Below, one piece after another: positions 63,739-64,000 of a stretch of DNA of 64,000 nucleotides. The notes under the pieces are model-generated. The model saw nothing but the letters and a program-made list of their open reading frames with translations. It did not search any database and was not told the DNA's origin. Both the position numbers and the translations under genes were made by a program. The DNA lies in contig NZ_KB905466.1 of assembly GCF_000381365.1 (NCBI RefSeq), positions 184,744 to 248,743 of the forward strand, read 5' to 3'. Origin of the DNA: Bacteroides salyersiae WAL 10018 = DSM 18765 = JCM 12988 (GTDB lineage: Bacteria > Bacteroidota > Bacteroidia > Bacteroidales > Bacteroidaceae). The first letter of the stretch is position 1. The number at the start of each line of letters is the position of its first letter.

Positions 63739-64000
63739 TTATCTTTTTACTTTCGGCAGAATCAGCTCCAACAAACGGTTGACCGATTCTTCAAGTGAAA
63801 GTCTGGAAGTATCCAACTCCAATGCCGGATGTTCCGGAGCTTCGAACGGAGCCGAAATACCGGTAAAATTCTTAATTTCTCCTTTACGGGCTTTGGCATA
63901 CAGGCCTTTCACATCACGTTTCTCGCATTCTGCAAGCGGAGTACTGACATAGATTTCCAGAAAATCATCTTGCCCGATAATATTTGCAGCCATTTCACGA
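63739..64000 (-). CDS. cysC: Adenylylsulfate kinase (partial, 5' end outside window)
   Basis: The frame is open to the right window edge and ends at 63739. The visible C-terminal ~87 residues (DDFLEIYVSTPLAECEKRDV, KGLYAKARKGEIKNFTGI, then APFEAPEHPALELDT) are the conserved end of APS kinase. The P-loop half is beyond the edge. It phosphorylates APS to PAPS, the sulfate donor for the downstream sulfotransferase. Confidence 0.93.
   Translation of the reverse strand, partial: REMAANIIGQDDFLEIYVSTPLAECEKRDVKGLYAKARKGEIKNFTGISAPFEAPEHPALELDTSRLSLEESVNRLLELILPKVKR

Overview
The window looks like a chromosomal segment of a Bacteroides species, plausibly of the B. fragilis group. The support is Bacteroidetes-type promoters (TAnnTTTG -7 boxes, some with an upstream TTG), a SusC/SusD pair, a nanLET-type sialic acid locus, a UpxY-type NusG paralogue, Bacteroides-style lipoproteins and a 6S-like RNA beside the rplT operon. 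The species cannot be fixed from sequence alone.

Region by region. 1-8.7 kb (minus): a leftward run of a nonsense-split secreted protein gene, two very large YD/RHS-repeat proteins, a small two-helix membrane protein (possible immunity protein) and a partial membrane gene cut by the window edge. 8.9-26.1 kb (minus): a complete sialic acid utilisation locus with aldolase, 2-epimerase, MFS transporter, sialidase, GH20 hexosaminidase, a creatininase-family hydrolase, NanM-type epimerase, SGNH esterase, sialate O-acetylesterase and the NanO/NanU outer-membrane pair. A divergent ROK regulator follows at 26.4 kb (plus). The locus trims O-acetylated sialoglycans outside the inner membrane, imports Neu5Ac and converts it via ManNAc to GlcNAc. 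27.6-28.8 kb (minus): orphan UpxY antiterminator plus a WbuC-like cupin. 29.3-36 kb (mostly plus): tRNA-Thr, a secreted nuclease, mltG, iorAB-paaK and xpt. 36-42.6 kb (minus): an EFR1 ferredoxin/flavodoxin protein, 6S-like RNA, rplT-rpmI-infC-thrS and a large TPR protein. 42.6-43.8 kb: repeat-rich non-coding DNA. 43.8-44.8 kb (minus): def and ruvX.

44.9-58.9 kb is the most unusual part. A four-gene cassette (YjbH C-half-like protein, large lipoprotein, YjbH N-half-like protein, OmpA-family protein) occurs twice in inverted orientation around a tyrosine recombinase gene. The left copy is complete and has a good promoter. The first gene of the right copy lacks its 5' third. A perfect 75-bp inverted repeat sits at the gene1/gene2 junction of both copies, 4122 bp apart. 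Inversion there would re-plumb the single intact promoter and head gene onto either of two divergent lipoprotein operons. I propose this as a previously unrecognised surface-variation switch; that is inference.

59-64 kb (minus): a sulfate-activation and sulfotransferase cluster (cysC partial, cysD, cysN, sulfotransferase, PCMD-domain protein), resembling the Bacteroides steroid/sterol sulfonation locus.

Several non-coding structures stand out: four 10-bp sites at exact 23-bp spacing upstream of nanT, two related long-hairpin tandem-repeat elements inside the nan locus, a start-codon hairpin before nanO, and two 22-bp-period arrays between the TPR gene and def.
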